Notes: generated by a model from the letters alone, not told the origin. Shown: positions 11,715 to 20,641, numbered from the stretch's first letter. The stretch is 64,000 bases of DNA from Vibrio mediterranei (GCF_900088415.1 NZ_FLLQ01000001.1:434001-498000); one strand, 5' to 3'. A program made the numbers and translations.

Positions 11715-12092
11715 TTATCCGTTAATCTCGTATGCCTTCGGGTTACTACCATACTGATTGGACTCTGGTTTGCTATCCAACACCAAGAAGTACAGTAGTA
11801 TTAAAAAACCGATTATTGGAATGATATACAGCAACATCCACCAGCCAGAGCGACCGGTATCGTGCAAACGACGTGCGGTGACAGCTAAGCTCGGCAACAA
11901 AATCAACAGCGTGAACACCCCACTCAAAATCCCGATTTCTTCCGCAGAGTTGTACCAGCCAAGTGCATTATCTATCACTGACAGAATGATCGTTAATATC
12001 AGACTGTATAAAAAGAAGTACCAATACTCTTTCCGCCTGGCGCGACCTTTAAAATCAACAGGCCGTTTTAAAACACTTAGAAACCAATTCAT
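11715..12092 (-). CDS. DUF805 inner-membrane protein
   Basis: The 125-residue protein shows the DUF805 signature: an N-terminal FKGRARRKEYWYFFL, three to four hydrophobic segments, ARRLHDTGRSGWWMLLYIIPIIG, and a terminal GSNPKA. Like E. coli YhaH/YhaI it is an inner-membrane protein of unknown function. Length is normal. It stands as a single gene with its own short gaps on both sides. Confidence 0.9.
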   Translation of the reverse strand: MNWFLSVLKRPVDFKGRARRKEYWYFFLYSLILTIILSVIDNALGWYNSAEEIGILSGVFTLLILLPSLAVTARRLHDTGRSGWWMLLYIIPIIGFLILLYFLVLDSKPESNQYGSNPKAYEING

Positions 12093-12135
12093 AGACCACT
12101 TACCTTTTGTTTGTTATCTCATTAAAGAACAGACT

Positions 12136-12918
12136 TTACTTAAGCTGCTTTTCTATCTGCCCAATCTCACTTATCAGATCCACACCAATCACTTTCTTGG
12201 TCTCGATCTTACTCAGTTCGATAGTTTCAACAGCAGCTACAGATTTCAGCTGCGCCAAAATTTCACCACTGGGCGATATCACTTGACTATTACCACAATA
12301 TTCGCCAACGATATTCTGGGTTTTATCTGTACCGACTCGATTACATGTCGCTACATAACAGTGGTTTTCAATCGCTTTGGTGCGAGAGAGAAGTAGGCTC
12401 TGCTCGCCACCAAAGTTAGCTGGATGCAACAAAACATCGACATTGGATATCGCGTATTCACGAGTAATTTCCGGAAACCACAAGTCAAAGCAAATGGCGA
12501 CTCCGAAAACATAACCTTGGTATTCAAACGTCAGCAATGAATCACCGCGAGAGAAGTACTGTTTGTCGATATTGGTTTGGCTGATTTTTCTATAGCGGTG
12601 CTGTAGGCCAGCGCTATCTATAACTGCAACGCTATTGTAGAAACACCCCTCATGATGCTCTGCAATGCCAGCAACGATGACTGATTGATAAGTCGCAGCC
12701 AGTTGCTGTAACGTTTCAATGGTGGGACTGTGTTGATACTCCTCACACAGCTCATGGATATCCTGAGGCGAGTCGAAAATATAGCCAGTAGAGAACAATT
12801 CTGGCAGCAAGATGACATCCCCAACCTCTTGAGTTTCTGAGAGAAGTTGAGCGACTTGAAGTAGATTCTGATGTTTGTCTTTATAGACCACATCGGTTTG
12901 AACAATAGAGATCTTCAT
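12136..12918 (-). CDS. Carbon-nitrogen hydrolase (nitrilase superfamily), copy 1
   Basis: From the ATG at 12918 the catalytic triad of the nitrilase superfamily is visible: Glu40 (LLPELFSTGY), Lys111 (HRYRKISQT) and Cys143 (VAICFDLWFPE). The enzyme should hydrolyse an amide or nitrile in the cytosol. The spacing of the triad is identical to that of the second copy at 16969-17745, suggesting old paralogy. Its leader contains an inverted repeat TGAATAGC/GCTATTCA (12922-12971) that encloses the ribosome binding region AAGGACAAGG. The substrate is unknown. Confidence 0.87.
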   Translation of the reverse strand: MKISIVQTDVVYKDKHQNLLQVAQLLSETQEVGDVILLPELFSTGYIFDSPQDIHELCEEYQHSPTIETLQQLAATYQSVIVAGIAEHHEGCFYNSVAVIDSAGLQHRYRKISQTNIDKQYFSRGDSLLTFEYQGYVFGVAICFDLWFPEITREYAISNVDVLLHPANFGGEQSLLLSRTKAIENHCYVATCNRVGTDKTQNIVGEYCGNSQVISPSGEILAQLKSVAAVETIELSKIETKKVIGVDLISEIGQIEKQLK

Positions 12919-13030
12919 CACTGAATAGCCTTGTCCTTGTTAAACTTGATCTAACATACGATAGCTATTCAATGAATTGTATAGTGGTTTTGTCGGGTAT
13001 TGTCAGGACTCAATCGGACGACACTAATCC

Positions 13031-13495
13031 TTAACTAATTTCGGTCACAATTTCAGTCTTTACCGAATTGGCGATAAAGCAGTTTTCATGCGACAAATGG
13101 TGCATTTTTTCAAGCTGTTCTCGGGTAGGTACGCGCTCTCCAGAGAACACCACATCCGGGCGCAAAATGACTTTGGTGACTGCCATTCTTCCTACTTCAT
13201 TCTCTGCAAGTATTCCAACAGCTTTATCGATGTAACTGTCGATAACATATTTTCGTTTTGCAGCAATCGATAAGAAAACCAGCATATGGCAACTCGATAA
13301 AGCAGCAATATAGGCTTCCTCTGGATCAATGTTTTCTTCTATGGAGAGAGGCAATGGCACCACATGAGGTGAAGGTGATGCAGGCACCGTCAAACCACCA
13401 TCAAAGTTCCATACATGACCACGGCTGTAGTTATTATCGCTAAATACTTCGTCTTGTTTTCGCTTCCAACTTACCTGTGCGTAATGCTCTGACAT
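13031..13495 (-). CDS. OsmC family peroxiredoxin-like protein
   Basis: This 154-residue protein matches OsmC-like proteins: PEEAYIAALSSCHMLVFLSIAAK contains the first reactive Cys, and SHENCFIANSVKTE the second. OsmC/Ohr proteins reduce organic hydroperoxides through this Cys pair, in the cytosol. The length fits. The N-terminal half (GHVWNFDGGLTVPASPSPHVVPLP) is typical of the YhfA-like subgroup. It is likely a stress protein; regulation is not visible. Confidence 0.87.
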   Translation of the reverse strand: MSEHYAQVSWKRKQDEVFSDNNYSRGHVWNFDGGLTVPASPSPHVVPLPLSIEENIDPEEAYIAALSSCHMLVFLSIAAKRKYVIDSYIDKAVGILAENEVGRMAVTKVILRPDVVFSGERVPTREQLEKMHHLSHENCFIANSVKTEIVTEIS

Positions 13496-13528
13496 TTCAC
13501 CCTCCTGATAGCAATGGCGATAATTAAA

Positions 13529-14053
13529 CTAACCTTGAATGCATTCAACCCAATATCTCGCAATTGGGTTAGGAAACACCTCCCCCATGACGATATTTTC
13601 TAACTCACCGCCATTGGATTCAATAACGCGTCTTGAAGCGACGTTATCTTCATCTGCGGTCACCAAGGCTCGTTCTATGCCTAAGGCATTCGCTTTAGGT
13701 AAAATAAGTTTGAGCATATGCTTTCCATAGCCTACCCCTCGATATGAAGGGGCAATGTCGTAACCAATATGACCACCTTCTGATGACAGAAATTCATTAT
13801 TAATATGATGACGGACACGAATCGCACCTAGAATTCTCTGTTCAGAATCTAGCAACCAAAAATGACTGCAAGGCACATAGCCTTGGCGTAAATTGACACC
13901 CTTTTCTTCATCGATTAAACGCTGAACATATTTCGGAAAATCACTGACGCCTTCGCGGTAATACTCCGCATTGTCCGTATCGTTGAGCTCAAAATCTTGG
14001 TAGAAAACCGCAAAGGCTTGCATCCGTTCTAACGAAGGCGTAACCAGTTCCAT
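13529..14053 (-). CDS. GNAT family N-acetyltransferase
   Basis: This 174-residue GNAT has SHFWLLDSEQRILGAIRVRHHIN, the motif-A strand HIGYDIAPSYRGVGYGKHML and motif B DNVASRRVIESNGG. The layout resembles the predicted acetyltransferases of the COG3981 type. It is a soluble enzyme using acetyl-CoA; the acceptor is unknown. It sits 33 bp upstream of the OsmC gene on the same strand and may be co-transcribed with it. Confidence 0.84.
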   Translation of the reverse strand: MELVTPSLERMQAFAVFYQDFELNDTDNAEYYREGVSDFPKYVQRLIDEEKGVNLRQGYVPCSHFWLLDSEQRILGAIRVRHHINNEFLSSEGGHIGYDIAPSYRGVGYGKHMLKLILPKANALGIERALVTADEDNVASRRVIESNGGELENIVMGEVFPNPIARYWVECIQG

Positions 14054-14145
14054 GTTATTGATTCCTTTATCTTTGCAAGCGGTTAGATCTTTATGCCAAC
14101 AACCATAGCAAACATAATACCTTCGCTTCTAGACAGCTGAGTCGA

Positions 14146-14832
14146 TTACTTCAAAAACTCCGTGACTTTTTGAAGATTGAATCTCAGTAACCGCTTATCA
14201 AAATCGCTGGCACTTTCGCTATCCACCACACCATTTTTGAATTCATAGCGAGAGCCAACTTTTTCGATGTATTTATTAAAGTCGACCGTTTGCTCGTACT
14301 CCGTGAATATCTGTTGCAGTTTCGCATCGTTTATCACTACGTCGTTGATTGTCCATTTCCAATGATCACGCCCCATCACAAACAAGCCATCGATGTAGTG
14401 TTCTTCTGGCTTTTCGACAAATGGCAACCAATCAAAAGAGAACCAGTTATTCTCATCTTCTTTTTGCAGCCGAATGCTCACGCCAACTTCATCCGAAAAC
14501 AGAAACGGTACCCAAAAGCTATTACGCTTAATCTTGAGCGTATACGCGCTGCCATCCATTAAATCAAAACGCTTCAACAAACTAATGTAGAGTAAAAAGT
14601 TTTGGTTGTTACAAGTCCTATTTCCGTCGATACTCACCAAATGCGAATCAACGGAAATAGGAAAACAAGGCGCAGAAAAATCTTCGGCCTTAAACCTCTT
14701 AAAGCGCTCACTGAGTACTTCATTGATTCTATGATTCTCTCCCATCAAACTCGCTCCCGCGAATATAGTAAGAAACACAACAATCAATGAGAATGTCAGA
14801 GATAAAGGAATGGTTCGTTTAGATTTGCCCAT
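14146..14832 (-). CDS. Hypothetical membrane-anchored protein, 228 aa
   Basis: I do not recognise this protein. From the ATG at 14832 it has an N-terminal hydrophobic segment (SLTFSLIVVFLTIFAGASLM) that is either a signal anchor or an uncleaved signal. A mixed soluble domain follows, with two Cys at CFPISVDS and TCNNQNF that could form a disulfide outside the cytosol. The C terminus is charged. A possible role in the envelope is all that can be inferred. A 7-bp hairpin TTATCGG/CCGATAA lies upstream at 14858-14877. Confidence 0.6.
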   Translation of the reverse strand: MGKSKRTIPLSLTFSLIVVFLTIFAGASLMGENHRINEVLSERFKRFKAEDFSAPCFPISVDSHLVSIDGNRTCNNQNFLLYISLLKRFDLMDGSAYTLKIKRNSFWVPFLFSDEVGVSIRLQKEDENNWFSFDWLPFVEKPEEHYIDGLFVMGRDHWKWTINDVVINDAKLQQIFTEYEQTVDFNKYIEKVGSRYEFKNGVVDSESASDFDKRLLRFNLQKVTEFLK

Positions 14833-14989
14833 CAAACACTGCCTACATGAATATGCTTTATCGGTGCTGGCCGATAATATTTTTATCCATTAAGAATAAC
14901 ACCCATAAAGAGCGTGATATGTATGGAAAGGTCGTCTTGTGTCTACGTAGGAACTAACAATGAATGACGTTGGTTGTAAAGTCGTTTTG

Positions 14990-15586
14990 CTATAAATATG
15001 CCCCAACCACTGATAAGCAATGCTCGACCGATTTTTCTTTCTCACCTACAGGGGCGACGTAATGAATCGCGGACTCCGCTTGTTCTCTATCGGCTAACTT
15101 AGCGATCACCCAAGCCGCTAAGTACTGCGAAGACATACAACCACCGGATGTAGCCACATTACCGTGTGCATGTAGAGGTTGTTCCAACACCTCGATTCCT
15201 AGGTCTTGGACCCAAGGTTTCGTGGTGAGGTCGGTACAAGCGGATACTCCATTCAGTAAATCTAACGCTGCCAGAAGCAGCGTACCGGAACACTGTGCAC
15301 CAATGATTTGCCTGTTAGGGTCAAGAGAAAGCCGTGACAGAATGGTTTGGTCCGTCGCAATTTGTCGCGTCAACATACCGCTGCCAAACAACACGGCATC
15401 GGCTTGATTTGCAAACTCTAACGGCTGCTGCGCTACCACCTCTACACCATTCATTGATGTCACCACATCCGTCGGACACGTTATCTGAACATTCCATCCG
15501 TGCGGTTTCATTCGATTCAAAATTGCCGAGGCAATAAAAGAGTCCAGTTCGTTAAATCCATCAAACGTTAGTATTGCTATATCCAT
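14990..15586 (-). CDS. DJ-1/PfpI family protein
   Basis: The 198-residue protein begins MDIAILTFDGFNELDSF and has the nucleophile elbow IIGAQCSGTLLLA with Cys99. This is the class I glutamine amidotransferase-like fold of DJ-1/PfpI proteins. Members act as glyoxalase/deglycase, isocyanide hydratase or regulators; the GAQCSG elbow and the conserved Glu/Asp near the N terminus resemble the isocyanide-hydratase-like branch. It is cytosolic, and the exact activity is uncertain. Confidence 0.85.
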   Translation of the reverse strand: MDIAILTFDGFNELDSFIASAILNRMKPHGWNVQITCPTDVVTSMNGVEVVAQQPLEFANQADAVLFGSGMLTRQIATDQTILSRLSLDPNRQIIGAQCSGTLLLAALDLLNGVSACTDLTTKPWVQDLGIEVLEQPLHAHGNVATSGGCMSSQYLAAWVIAKLADREQAESAIHYVAPVGEKEKSVEHCLSVVGAYL

Positions 15587-15616
15587 ATAACCCTGCTCCT
15601 AAACAACCACCGCTTT

Positions 15617-16153
15617 CTATAAACTGATTTTTGAGTAAATCACGGTGTTACATAGCTCACCGTTTGGCAATCGACGTTCATTGAGCGCAATACCCTCTAA
15701 GTGATAGCCGCAACGCTCAGCAACTGAACGACTTTTTGCGTTCGTTTCAGCAGCTCTGATAATCACCCGGTTCGCCTCTAATGATTCAAAGGCATACTGC
15801 TCCACAAGCTCTACCGCCTCAGTTACATAACCGCAGCCTACGCTTGATGTATTCAGCCAATAACCAATTTCGAAAAATGGCACCGCCTTATCACGAATGA
15901 TCAGCCCCACGGCGCCTACCAACGTATCGGTCTCTTTATCAATGATTGAAAAGCGCAGTTCATTTTCGAAGTTTTCAAAATCTGCCATCGCTTGTTTGGT
16001 AGTCTCCACCGATTCTTCTTGGGTCAAAGCGTATGGTACCCAAGGAAGATATTCTCCAAGCTCCGCTTTACTCGCTTGGATTGCCGCCAACATTTGAGGC
16101 TGGTACTCCAATGAAGGAGGAACGAGTTTTATTCTGTCTGATTCCATAGGCAT
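15617..16153 (-). CDS. RimJ/RimL-type GNAT acetyltransferase
   Basis: This 178-residue protein has the RimJ/RimL pattern: SDRIKLVPPSLEYQPQMLAAI, HLPWVPYA-like ELGEYLPWVPYALTQEES, EIGYWLNTSSVGCGYVTEAVELV (motif A) and NAKSRSVAERCGYHLEG (motif B). Such enzymes acetylate N termini of ribosomal proteins or small substrates. The ATG at 16153 has AGGAGTA before it. It belongs to the minus-strand array of orphan genes. Confidence 0.86.
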   Translation of the reverse strand: MPMESDRIKLVPPSLEYQPQMLAAIQASKAELGEYLPWVPYALTQEESVETTKQAMADFENFENELRFSIIDKETDTLVGAVGLIIRDKAVPFFEIGYWLNTSSVGCGYVTEAVELVEQYAFESLEANRVIIRAAETNAKSRSVAERCGYHLEGIALNERRLPNGELCNTVIYSKISL

Positions 16154-16185
16154 TACTCCTTAACTTCATCACGCAATAGCGCCAA

Positions 16186-16422
16186 TTAATCTAAATGGTC
16201 AGGGGTATGAAGGTAGGTTCCACAGACCTGGCATTTATAATCCCCTGTCGCCTCTCCATCCATCAACGACGTTAATATCGCTGCAAATAACCCAGAGAAA
16301 AAGCCCGTAGCTTCGTTCTTTGGGTGTTTACCCTCTGTTCCAAAAGAGGTGTATTTATGTTGTGTTAACGCCTTGCAATTACAACAGAACGCCTTCATCT
16401 TCTCCGTACTGTACTGGCTCAT
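16186..16422 (-). CDS. Small CXXC...CXXCG zinc-ribbon-like protein (copy 2 of 3)
   Basis: The 78-residue protein has CCNCKALTQHKY near the N terminus, a hydrophobic stretch GFFSGLFAAILTSLMD in the middle and CQVCGTYLH near the C terminus. The pattern CxxC-x3-T-x-H, then a hydrophobic SMD-like segment, then CxxCGT, is shared closely with the gene at 31180-31410 and more loosely with that at 5153-5413. It lies 8 bp downstream of the OGFr-like gene. Function unknown. Confidence 0.7.
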   Translation of the reverse strand: MSQYSTEKMKAFCCNCKALTQHKYTSFGTEGKHPKNEATGFFSGLFAAILTSLMDGEATGDYKCQVCGTYLHTPDHLD

Positions 16423-16430
16423 TAGTTGTT

Positions 16431-16931
16431 CTAGCCCTCCAAGGCATTACGCCAATATTGGATCGTTTTATCCGACACAGTGCCGTCTTCATTAGCTGCA
16501 GTAACGAGAAACTCAGATAGGTTTATTGCAACCTGTTCATTGCCCAGTAAATACAGACTGCGAATCGCTCGTGTTAGTCTCAATTGATTATGATCGTGGC
16601 TTTTTAACCAAACGTGATTCTTCCCACTCAGCGGCAAGACAGAGGTGATTTCAAATCCATTTCTCTGCATTCCCCAAAAATCCAACATGACATCAAGTAT
16701 CTTCAAATGAGCAACTCGAAGTGCTTCTGAATTGGCAAACAAGTCTCTATCTTTCTGTGTTACTAAAGGAGCATGCTGATTAAACTTGGTGCCCTCGTCG
16801 ATTGGGAAGAACACCTGAATATACTTATGGTCATGCTCCAACCAAAAATGGTTATAAGCCAATAGCTCATCAATATAGCGACCAAATTTATCTGGACTTT
16901 CTCCAGATATAAAACGAGCAATCTCACTCAT
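16431..16931 (-). CDS. Opioid growth factor receptor-related (OGFr N-domain) protein
   Basis: The 166-residue protein resembles the bacterial OGFr-related family: GRYIDELLAYNHFWLEHDHKYIQVFFPIDEGTKFNQHAPLVT is its hallmark segment. A helical C terminus follows with NHNQLRLTRAIRSLYLLG-like sequence. The family takes its name from a eukaryotic receptor, but the bacterial function is unknown. No signal or membrane segment is visible. It is probably co-transcribed with the small zinc-ribbon gene just downstream. Confidence 0.8.
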   Translation of the reverse strand: MSEIARFISGESPDKFGRYIDELLAYNHFWLEHDHKYIQVFFPIDEGTKFNQHAPLVTQKDRDLFANSEALRVAHLKILDVMLDFWGMQRNGFEITSVLPLSGKNHVWLKSHDHNQLRLTRAIRSLYLLGNEQVAINLSEFLVTAANEDGTVSDKTIQYWRNALEG

Positions 16932-16968
16932 TTATTCACCCTGACAATAGTTATTGTTGTATTTTTAG

Positions 16969-17745
16969 CTATAAACCTAATAGCTTATTTGAGTATGTGA
17001 CACAGCCTTTGGCACCAAAGCCATGTTCCGTCTTTTCATAGTCGAAATAGGTGATAGATTTCTTGTTTCGCTCTGCTTCAACAACAAGATTACCCTGTTT
17101 ATCGATAACTGCCGTCGGAGCGGTTTGCTCAAAGGTTGTCGAGTTAACCGATATCACTGTAAACGCATTTTCAATCGCCCGAGTCACAAGATGCGATTTA
17201 ATAATTGAATAACGATTGGCATCAAACTCTTGTTGGACATCACATAAGCTCACGATAGCGACATCGACCTGTTCTCTATAGAGTTCTCTAAAGTACTCAG
17301 GGAATCGAATTTCATAACAGATTCGAACACCAACCTTAATACCCTGAATATCGACAACACCATTGAAGTCATTCCCTACTTCAAAATTCTCCGCATCCCA
17401 ACCCCACAGGGCTCTTTTGTCGTAGTAAAACACCTCACCTGAGGGTTGGATGATCGCAACCGAGTTCGCCGCTTTATCTCCAAACTTGCGAATAAGCCCC
17501 AAGAAAACAGTTATCTGCGTGTGTTTAACCAAATCTACAATCTGATTAAACGCAGCGTCTTGAAGTTCAAAATCAATATCGGCAACAGCACCAATTTCAA
17601 TTGGTGGATAACCAGACAAGGCGCATTCTTGAGTGACTAACACATCTGCACCATCGCGCTTGGCTTCGAAGATAGCACGCTTGATTTGTTCATGGTTTTC
17701 AGATGATTGAGCACTAATTGGGAACTGTAATAATGCAAACTTCAC
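16969..17745 (-). CDS. Carbon-nitrogen hydrolase (nitrilase superfamily), copy 2
   Basis: The 258-residue product has the triad Glu40 (TQECALSGYPP), Lys110 (YYDKRALWGW) and Cys143 (VRICYEIRFPEYFREL). It should hydrolyse a carbon-nitrogen bond, as in omega-amidases or carbamoylases. It ends KGCVTYSNKLLGL. It starts 6 bp downstream of the metzincin-like gene, so the two are probably in one transcript. The substrate is not known. Confidence 0.86.
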   Translation of the reverse strand: MKFALLQFPISAQSSENHEQIKRAIFEAKRDGADVLVTQECALSGYPPIEIGAVADIDFELQDAAFNQIVDLVKHTQITVFLGLIRKFGDKAANSVAIIQPSGEVFYYDKRALWGWDAENFEVGNDFNGVVDIQGIKVGVRICYEIRFPEYFRELYREQVDVAIVSLCDVQQEFDANRYSIIKSHLVTRAIENAFTVISVNSTTFEQTAPTAVIDKQGNLVVEAERNKKSITYFDYEKTEHGFGAKGCVTYSNKLLGL

Positions 17746-17750
17746 AGTGT

Positions 17751-18524
17751 CTACTCCTTGAAATTGGCTTCGGCGCTTAACAAAGAGGCCGCGAACTCGC
17801 GCATAAGACGCGCATTGTCAGCGCTATTTTCATTACCACATGCTTTGCCGTAGTACTTAATATCTGGTGATGAGTAAATTGGCAGTTGATTCTCAGAATA
17901 AGTCATAACGGTACCAGCATCGCCGCACAATGCCCCTCTGGCGTATGACCTGATATGTTTATGAAACTCAGGCAGCAGTCCCCCTTTCAACCAGTAATCT
18001 GGCGTATCGTTATGCCATGCCCAAGCCAAATGCCCAAGTTCATGCTCTAAAACATGCACGTCACTATCTGAACTTAAGATCAAGAATCGACGACTAAAGT
18101 TCACATGGGCTATCCCTAACGTCCCATCTTCTGTGAACTCGTGGCTGCTCGGGAGCACCAACACATAGTAACTATCGGTTTGTTTGAGCTTTTCATGGTC
18201 ATTCGGTGTCATTTGCTTTAACAGCTGTTGATGCAATTTCCCAACTTCATTCCCTTTAAATTTGCCGGTATCGATGTTGGAGACGCCCGCCAAGGTACGC
18301 TTAAGGGGAACACATGAGTTGCTTAATACTAAGTTTGAATAGTCGATATATTCCTGTAACCGATGTTCGTCAATAGAGTCATCGGTAAAGAAAAACACTG
18401 GCGTTTCAGCAACCTTAGTTAGCTCACATTCCGGCAAAGACAATTCTTCTCCACTTCGCTTACCAAAGTAAAATAGCGATGCGACGACAACAATCGAACC
18501 CACTACCAACACACTTTTATTCAT
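17751..18524 (-). CDS. Membrane-anchored metzincin-like metalloprotease (putative)
   Basis: From the ATG at 18524 (the longer frame starts with GTG at 18548), the 257-residue protein has an N-terminal anchor (SVLVVGSIVVVASLFYF) and then an exported domain. HELGHLAWAWH at 161-171 gives the HExxHxxxxxH zinc site of metzincins, with Trp in place of the usual Gly at position 168. VMTY at 206-209 looks like the Met-turn. Several Cys may form disulfides. The family is unfamiliar to me; a zinc protease acting in the periplasm is the inference. It is coupled to the downstream C-N hydrolase gene. Confidence 0.62.
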   Translation of the reverse strand: MNKSVLVVGSIVVVASLFYFGKRSGEELSLPECELTKVAETPVFFFTDDSIDEHRLQEYIDYSNLVLSNSCVPLKRTLAGVSNIDTGKFKGNEVGKLHQQLLKQMTPNDHEKLKQTDSYYVLVLPSSHEFTEDGTLGIAHVNFSRRFLILSSDSDVHVLEHELGHLAWAWHNDTPDYWLKGGLLPEFHKHIRSYARGALCGDAGTVMTYSENQLPIYSSPDIKYYGKACGNENSADNARLMREFAASLLSAEANFKE

Positions 18525-18559
18525 CTTTTTATCCAAGCTGTACTGCACGACCCACGTAA

Positions 18560-19003
18560 TTAAACGGTAGGTTCCATTTGGTACTTCATTTCAATAAGCT
18601 GATGCTCACCAACAATCTCAACTTCTCTGATATATTCAAATCCAAAGTTCTCGTAGTACTTTCTTAAATAAGCGTGGGCGTGGATATCGATACATCTCAC
18701 TCCGATATTGCTGGCATGTTTTATTAGGGCCCGGACTATTTTTGATGCAACGCCATCACCACGATATTCCTCGGAAACCGCCACTCGCGCCATGGTCGAT
18801 GAACCGTCTTGATTCACCGTTAAACGAGCGGTCGCGACAGGCTTACCGCCATCCCAGACTAGAGCGTGAAATGAGTCATTATCCAACCCATCCAAGTCCA
18901 ACTCTGTTGGGATATTTTGTTCAAGCGTAAATACTTGATAGCGTATAGCTTGACCCATTGAAATCAGTTCAAGACTCTTGCCAATAGTAACGTCCATGGT
19001 CAT
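18560..19003 (-). CDS. GNAT acetyltransferase, ElaA/YjcF-like
   Basis: This 147-residue GNAT starts near AIRYQVFTLEQNIPTELDLDGLDNDSFHALVW, characteristic of the ElaA/YjcF-like subgroup. It has the motif A STMARVAVSEEYRGDGVASKIVRAL and the C-terminal HAHAYLRKYYENFGFEYI. The start has CAAAGGA before it. It is a cytosolic acetyltransferase with unknown acceptor. Confidence 0.86.
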   Translation of the reverse strand: MTMDVTIGKSLELISMGQAIRYQVFTLEQNIPTELDLDGLDNDSFHALVWDGGKPVATARLTVNQDGSSTMARVAVSEEYRGDGVASKIVRALIKHASNIGVRCIDIHAHAYLRKYYENFGFEYIREVEIVGEHQLIEMKYQMEPTV

Positions 19004-19143
19004 TCCTTTGTTTTACTGTATGGTTGGTGTGGCGTTTTCAATACCACTTGCCACTCTATGCTATGTCGTTCACCAACTTACTCAGTCAAACAAAATACTA
19101 TGAAGAATGGCACTAACACCTTGTTTATAATTACTTTTCTAAC

Positions 19144-19608
19144 TTAAGGCAAGCTTCGTAGTTTTTTAGCCGGATTCCCTGCGTAAATACCTTTCTCGGT
19201 AATGTCCTTTGTCACGACACTTCCGGCACCGATAACAACCCCTTCACAGATATTGACCGACAGAACGGTAGCGTTTGACCCTATCGTCACGTTGTCGGCA
19301 ATAACAGTACGTCCCCAACTCTCTGGGTTTGGATCGGGTTGACCGCTCTTAAAAAGGTCATTGGCAAACATAACCCCGTGACCTACAAAGCAATCCTCAC
19401 CGATAGTCACATATTCACAAATAAAGCTGTGCGATTGGATTTTAGTTCGAGCACCGATAACTGAGTTCTTTTGTATCTCAACAAATGGGCCAACAAATAC
19501 TTCATCTTTTAATTCACAACCATAGACATTCGCAGGTTCGATAATCGTGACGTTTTCACCACAAACAATGTCGGTGATTTGAGACTTTAATAGTCTTGGG
19601 TTCGCCAT
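19144..19608 (-). CDS. Left-handed beta-helix acyltransferase (WbbJ/WbpD-like)
   Basis: The 154-residue protein consists of hexapeptide repeats of the left-handed beta-helix type: IIEPANVYGCELKDEVFVGPFVEIQKNSVIGARTKIQ and VIADNVTIGSNATVLS, then VVIGAGSVVTKDI and GNPAKKLRSL. The last is the typical end of sugar N-acetyltransferases such as those for UDP-amino sugars. It probably acylates an amino-sugar nucleotide. No other glycan gene is near, so its pathway is unknown. Confidence 0.83.
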   Translation of the reverse strand: MANPRLLKSQITDIVCGENVTIIEPANVYGCELKDEVFVGPFVEIQKNSVIGARTKIQSHSFICEYVTIGEDCFVGHGVMFANDLFKSGQPDPNPESWGRTVIADNVTIGSNATVLSVNICEGVVIGAGSVVTKDITEKGIYAGNPAKKLRSLP

Positions 19609-19676
19609 TAGTACTCCAGAATATTTGGTTTTAAAAGATAGATAGGTGTTAAACGGATGGGTCGGATTTAGAAGGG

Positions 19677-20030
19677 TTAACGGCTTGGTCCACGCAAGCC
19701 AATCAAGTTACCAAACGGGTCTTCCAGTTGACACATTGAAAGCCCATGCTCAATTTTCATGGGACCACGATATAACGTAGCACCCAACGCTTCGAAGTGA
19801 CTCAACGATTCCGCTAGATTGCCCACAGACCAGTATACAACCGTGCCATTTTTGCCCGCCCCCACTTTTTCATCAGCCTGCACTATTTCTAATGACACGC
19901 CTCCTAAATCCAACACCGTAAAATCAAACTCCGAATGATAGATGGGCACCGCTTTCGGAAAGGCTTTTTTGTACCACTCTAATCCTTTATCTACGTCCTC
20001 AACATGAACTAACACCGCGACTGGGGTCAT
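19677..20030 (-). CDS. VOC family (glyoxalase/bleomycin-resistance-like) protein
   Basis: From the ATG at 20030, preceded by GGAGGAAAGT, the 117-residue product has the VOC fold pattern: PVAVLVHVEDVDKGLEWYKKAF, then GGVSLEIVQ, and the C-terminal MCQLEDPFGNLIGLRGPS. Members bind metal and act on small molecules or sequester them. Length and order are typical. The seven upstream residues in the longer frame are not needed. Confidence 0.85.
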   Translation of the reverse strand: MTPVAVLVHVEDVDKGLEWYKKAFPKAVPIYHSEFDFTVLDLGGVSLEIVQADEKVGAGKNGTVVYWSVGNLAESLSHFEALGATLYRGPMKIEHGLSMCQLEDPFGNLIGLRGPSR

Positions 20031-20105
20031 ACTTTCCTCCATCCAAAACAAGAGAGCGTTAAGCGGTCATAAAGCCGAGTAATCAGAGCTAAATGATGCT
20101 CCAGC

Positions 20106-20591
20106 TTATACCTTCACTATGTTCAAACCTTCATCGTCCGTCGGTTCTTCAAAGTACTGCGTCACATGATGAAACACATCCTCTGTGTCAAAATGTGCCC
20201 TTTCTGGCTGCTCAACCCGACGCTTGCCGATTTGAACCAAACAAACCTCATCCGACACATCGAGATAGCAAAGCTCATGAGCACATTGCACTTCAGAACA
20301 TAGAGATGAAAACCACGAACGCTGCCTAACTGTATTGGCAGGAAAGTCCATGACCACATCAACGCCCACCGTTAATAAGCTCTGAACATGTGACTTAATA
20401 AAAGGTTTAATAAGAGTAGAGAACTTGATGTAGTCCTCAAACGATTGGATTTGATTGGGATAGTGTGCGGCTAACCACTCATCCTCAGAAATGAGTACCG
20501 CCCTTTGCTTAGCCGCAATTAGCTTGGATTGTGTTGTCTTGCCCGCGCCCATTTTTCCGCAAAAGAAGACTAACTTCCCTGTACTTTCCAT
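20106..20591 (-). CDS. P-loop kinase-like ATP-binding protein (AAA_33 type)
   Basis: The 161-residue protein has a Walker A GKMGAGKTT at 12-20, followed by AAKQRAVLISEDEWLAAHYP (acidic substrate-binding Asp/Glu), a DVVMDFPANTVRQRSW strand, and LIDVS-like YLDVSDEVCLVQIGKRR lid region. This is the pattern of small kinases of the zeta-toxin/AAA_33 class. It probably phosphorylates a small molecule; no antitoxin-like partner is seen, so a toxin role is not supported. Confidence 0.82.
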   Translation of the reverse strand: MESTGKLVFFCGKMGAGKTTQSKLIAAKQRAVLISEDEWLAAHYPNQIQSFEDYIKFSTLIKPFIKSHVQSLLTVGVDVVMDFPANTVRQRSWFSSLCSEVQCAHELCYLDVSDEVCLVQIGKRRVEQPERAHFDTEDVFHHVTQYFEEPTDDEGLNIVKV

Positions 20592-20641
20592 AAGTTTTCC
20601 TGCTCTAAAAGGCTGAGTTCAAAAGGAACTGACAGCAACCT

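Noticed and set aside
19010..19143. GTGGCGTTTTCA...GCCAC motif that resembles the middle of a VCR
   Set aside because: The orientation is opposite to the genes, and no matched R' and R'' cores surround it.
20106..20591. Zeta-toxin-like toxin-antitoxin system
   Set aside because: The P-loop protein has the fold but no antitoxin gene is next to it; the neighbours are a VOC gene and a hypothetical gene that does not look like an epsilon antitoxin.
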